The notes under the pieces were generated by a model. That model was given only the letters and a program-made list of their open reading frames with translations, was not told the origin of the DNA and did not search any database. A stretch of DNA of 5,851 bases, from positions 1-5,851 of the forward strand of contig JALZVA010000006.1 of the NCBI GenBank assembly GCA_023301335.1, given 5' to 3'. Shown here piece by piece: positions 5,395-5,851 of the stretch. The DNA is from Akkermansiaceae bacterium. GTDB lineage: Bacteria; Verrucomicrobiota; Verrucomicrobiia; Verrucomicrobiales; Akkermansiaceae. The number at the start of each line of letters is the position of its first letter. Positions within the stretch are counted from its first letter, which is position 1. The translations under genes and the position numbers were made by a program.

Positions 5395-5851
5395 ATGAAA
5401 ATTGCCATCATCGGTGCAGGGGCGATCGGTTCTTATTATGGCGCGAGACTTTCCGCAGCAGGGCACGATGTGAAGTTTTTACTTCGCTCAGACTATTCTC
5501 ATGTAAGCTCCTACGGCTTCGAAATTCGCAGTATCCACGGAGATTTCACCCTGCCTGAGGTGCAGGCTTTTCAGCATTCAGAAGAGATAGGAGAAGTTGA
5601 CCTCGTCATACTCGCGTGGAAAACGACTTCAAACCAGCACGCTGCTGAGGTCATCACTCCCTTACTCGGCAGAAATTCCCGTATTCTAACCCTGCAGAAC
5701 GGCCTGGGGAATATAGAGCACCTTGGCACACTCTTCGGGACAGAGAAGCTTCTAGGAGGTTTATGCTTCGTCTGTATCAACCGCCTTTCCCCAGGAGTCA
5801 TTCACCACAGTGCCTCAGGCTTGATTCGGATGGCCCATGCCGATCACTCTG
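5395..5851 (+). CDS. panE: Ketopantoate reductase family protein (PanE/ApbA-like), N-terminal part (3' end outside window)
   Basis: Ketopantoate reductases convert 2-dehydropantoate to D-pantoate with NADPH in the pantothenate/CoA pathway. The 152 codons in the window begin MKIAIIGAGAIGSYYGARL, the NADPH-binding Rossmann loop GxGxxG (7-12). They continue with DLVILAWKTTSN (69-80), containing the Lys typical of this strand-loop, LQNGLGN (100-106) with the family's conserved QNG, and GGLCFVCINRLSPGVIHH (121-138). The catalytic Lys (K176 in E. coli PanE) and the C-terminal helical domain lie beyond the right edge, so activity cannot be judged. An in-frame ATG at 5371 (adds MTCSNPPV) and a GTG at 5392 are alternative starts; I prefer the ATG at 5395 because the dinucleotide-binding strand normally begins at residues 2-6. 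It follows cysJ by 66 bases with no visible terminator, so co-transcription is possible. Many family members are annotated PanE without being the true pantoate enzyme, so the symbol is tentative. Confidence 0.85.
   Translation, partial: MKIAIIGAGAIGSYYGARLSAAGHDVKFLLRSDYSHVSSYGFEIRSIHGDFTLPEVQAFQHSEEIGEVDLVILAWKTTSNQHAAEVITPLLGRNSRILTLQNGLGNIEHLGTLFGTEKLLGGLCFVCINRLSPGVIHHSASGLIRMAHADHS

Noticed and set aside
5571..5801. Minus-strand open frame of 76 codons inside the panE-like gene
   Set aside because: It is antisense to a clearly recognisable coding sequence and its translation has no recognisable motif.

Overview
The window reads as ordinary chromosomal sequence of moderate GC from a free-living bacterium. 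The best guess is Verrucomicrobiota or a relative in the PVC group. The reasons are an exported SHD1-domain protein (this domain is expanded in Planctomycetes and Verrucomicrobia), a clpS-DUF2017 pair of the kind best known from Actinobacteria, and the absence of Shine-Dalgarno motifs in front of every main gene. This assignment is an inference and no phylogeny was run. I see no rRNA, tRNA, CRISPR array, insertion sequence or phage gene.

Layout from left to right. (1) Bases 2-1234, plus strand: the C-terminal part of a RecQ-family DNA helicase, cut by the left window edge, holding motif VI, an extra domain, the zinc module, the RQC winged helix and HRDC. (2) Bases 3256 down to 1257, minus strand: a tight three-gene cluster, clpS > DUF2017 protein > exported SHD1 + HExxH metallopeptidase, converging on recQ with only 22 bases between the stops. 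clpS and the DUF2017 gene overlap by ATGA. The DUF2017 and peptidase genes lie in the same reading frame, separated by one TAG. (3) Bases 3257-3582: a 326-base divergent intergenic region. It should carry the promoters of the clpS cluster and of cysJ, and it holds the only strong Shine-Dalgarno-like motif I found in the window, placed in front of a 10-codon open frame. (4) Bases 3583-5328, plus strand: cysJ, the NADPH-dependent flavoprotein subunit of sulfite reductase, apparently full length. (5) Bases 5395-5851, plus strand: the start of a ketopantoate reductase-like gene (panE/apbA family), cut by the right edge before its catalytic lysine.

The genes cover DNA repair (RecQ), N-degron proteolysis (ClpS), a surface or periplasmic peptidase, sulfur assimilation (CysJ) and probably pantothenate/CoA synthesis (PanE). 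The most interesting unit is the clpS-DUF2017-peptidase cluster: it joins a cytosolic Clp adaptor and a protein of unknown function to an exported peptidase. I found no clear evidence of a wholly new system, and the leader-ORF and operator ideas for the intergenic region are low-confidence.
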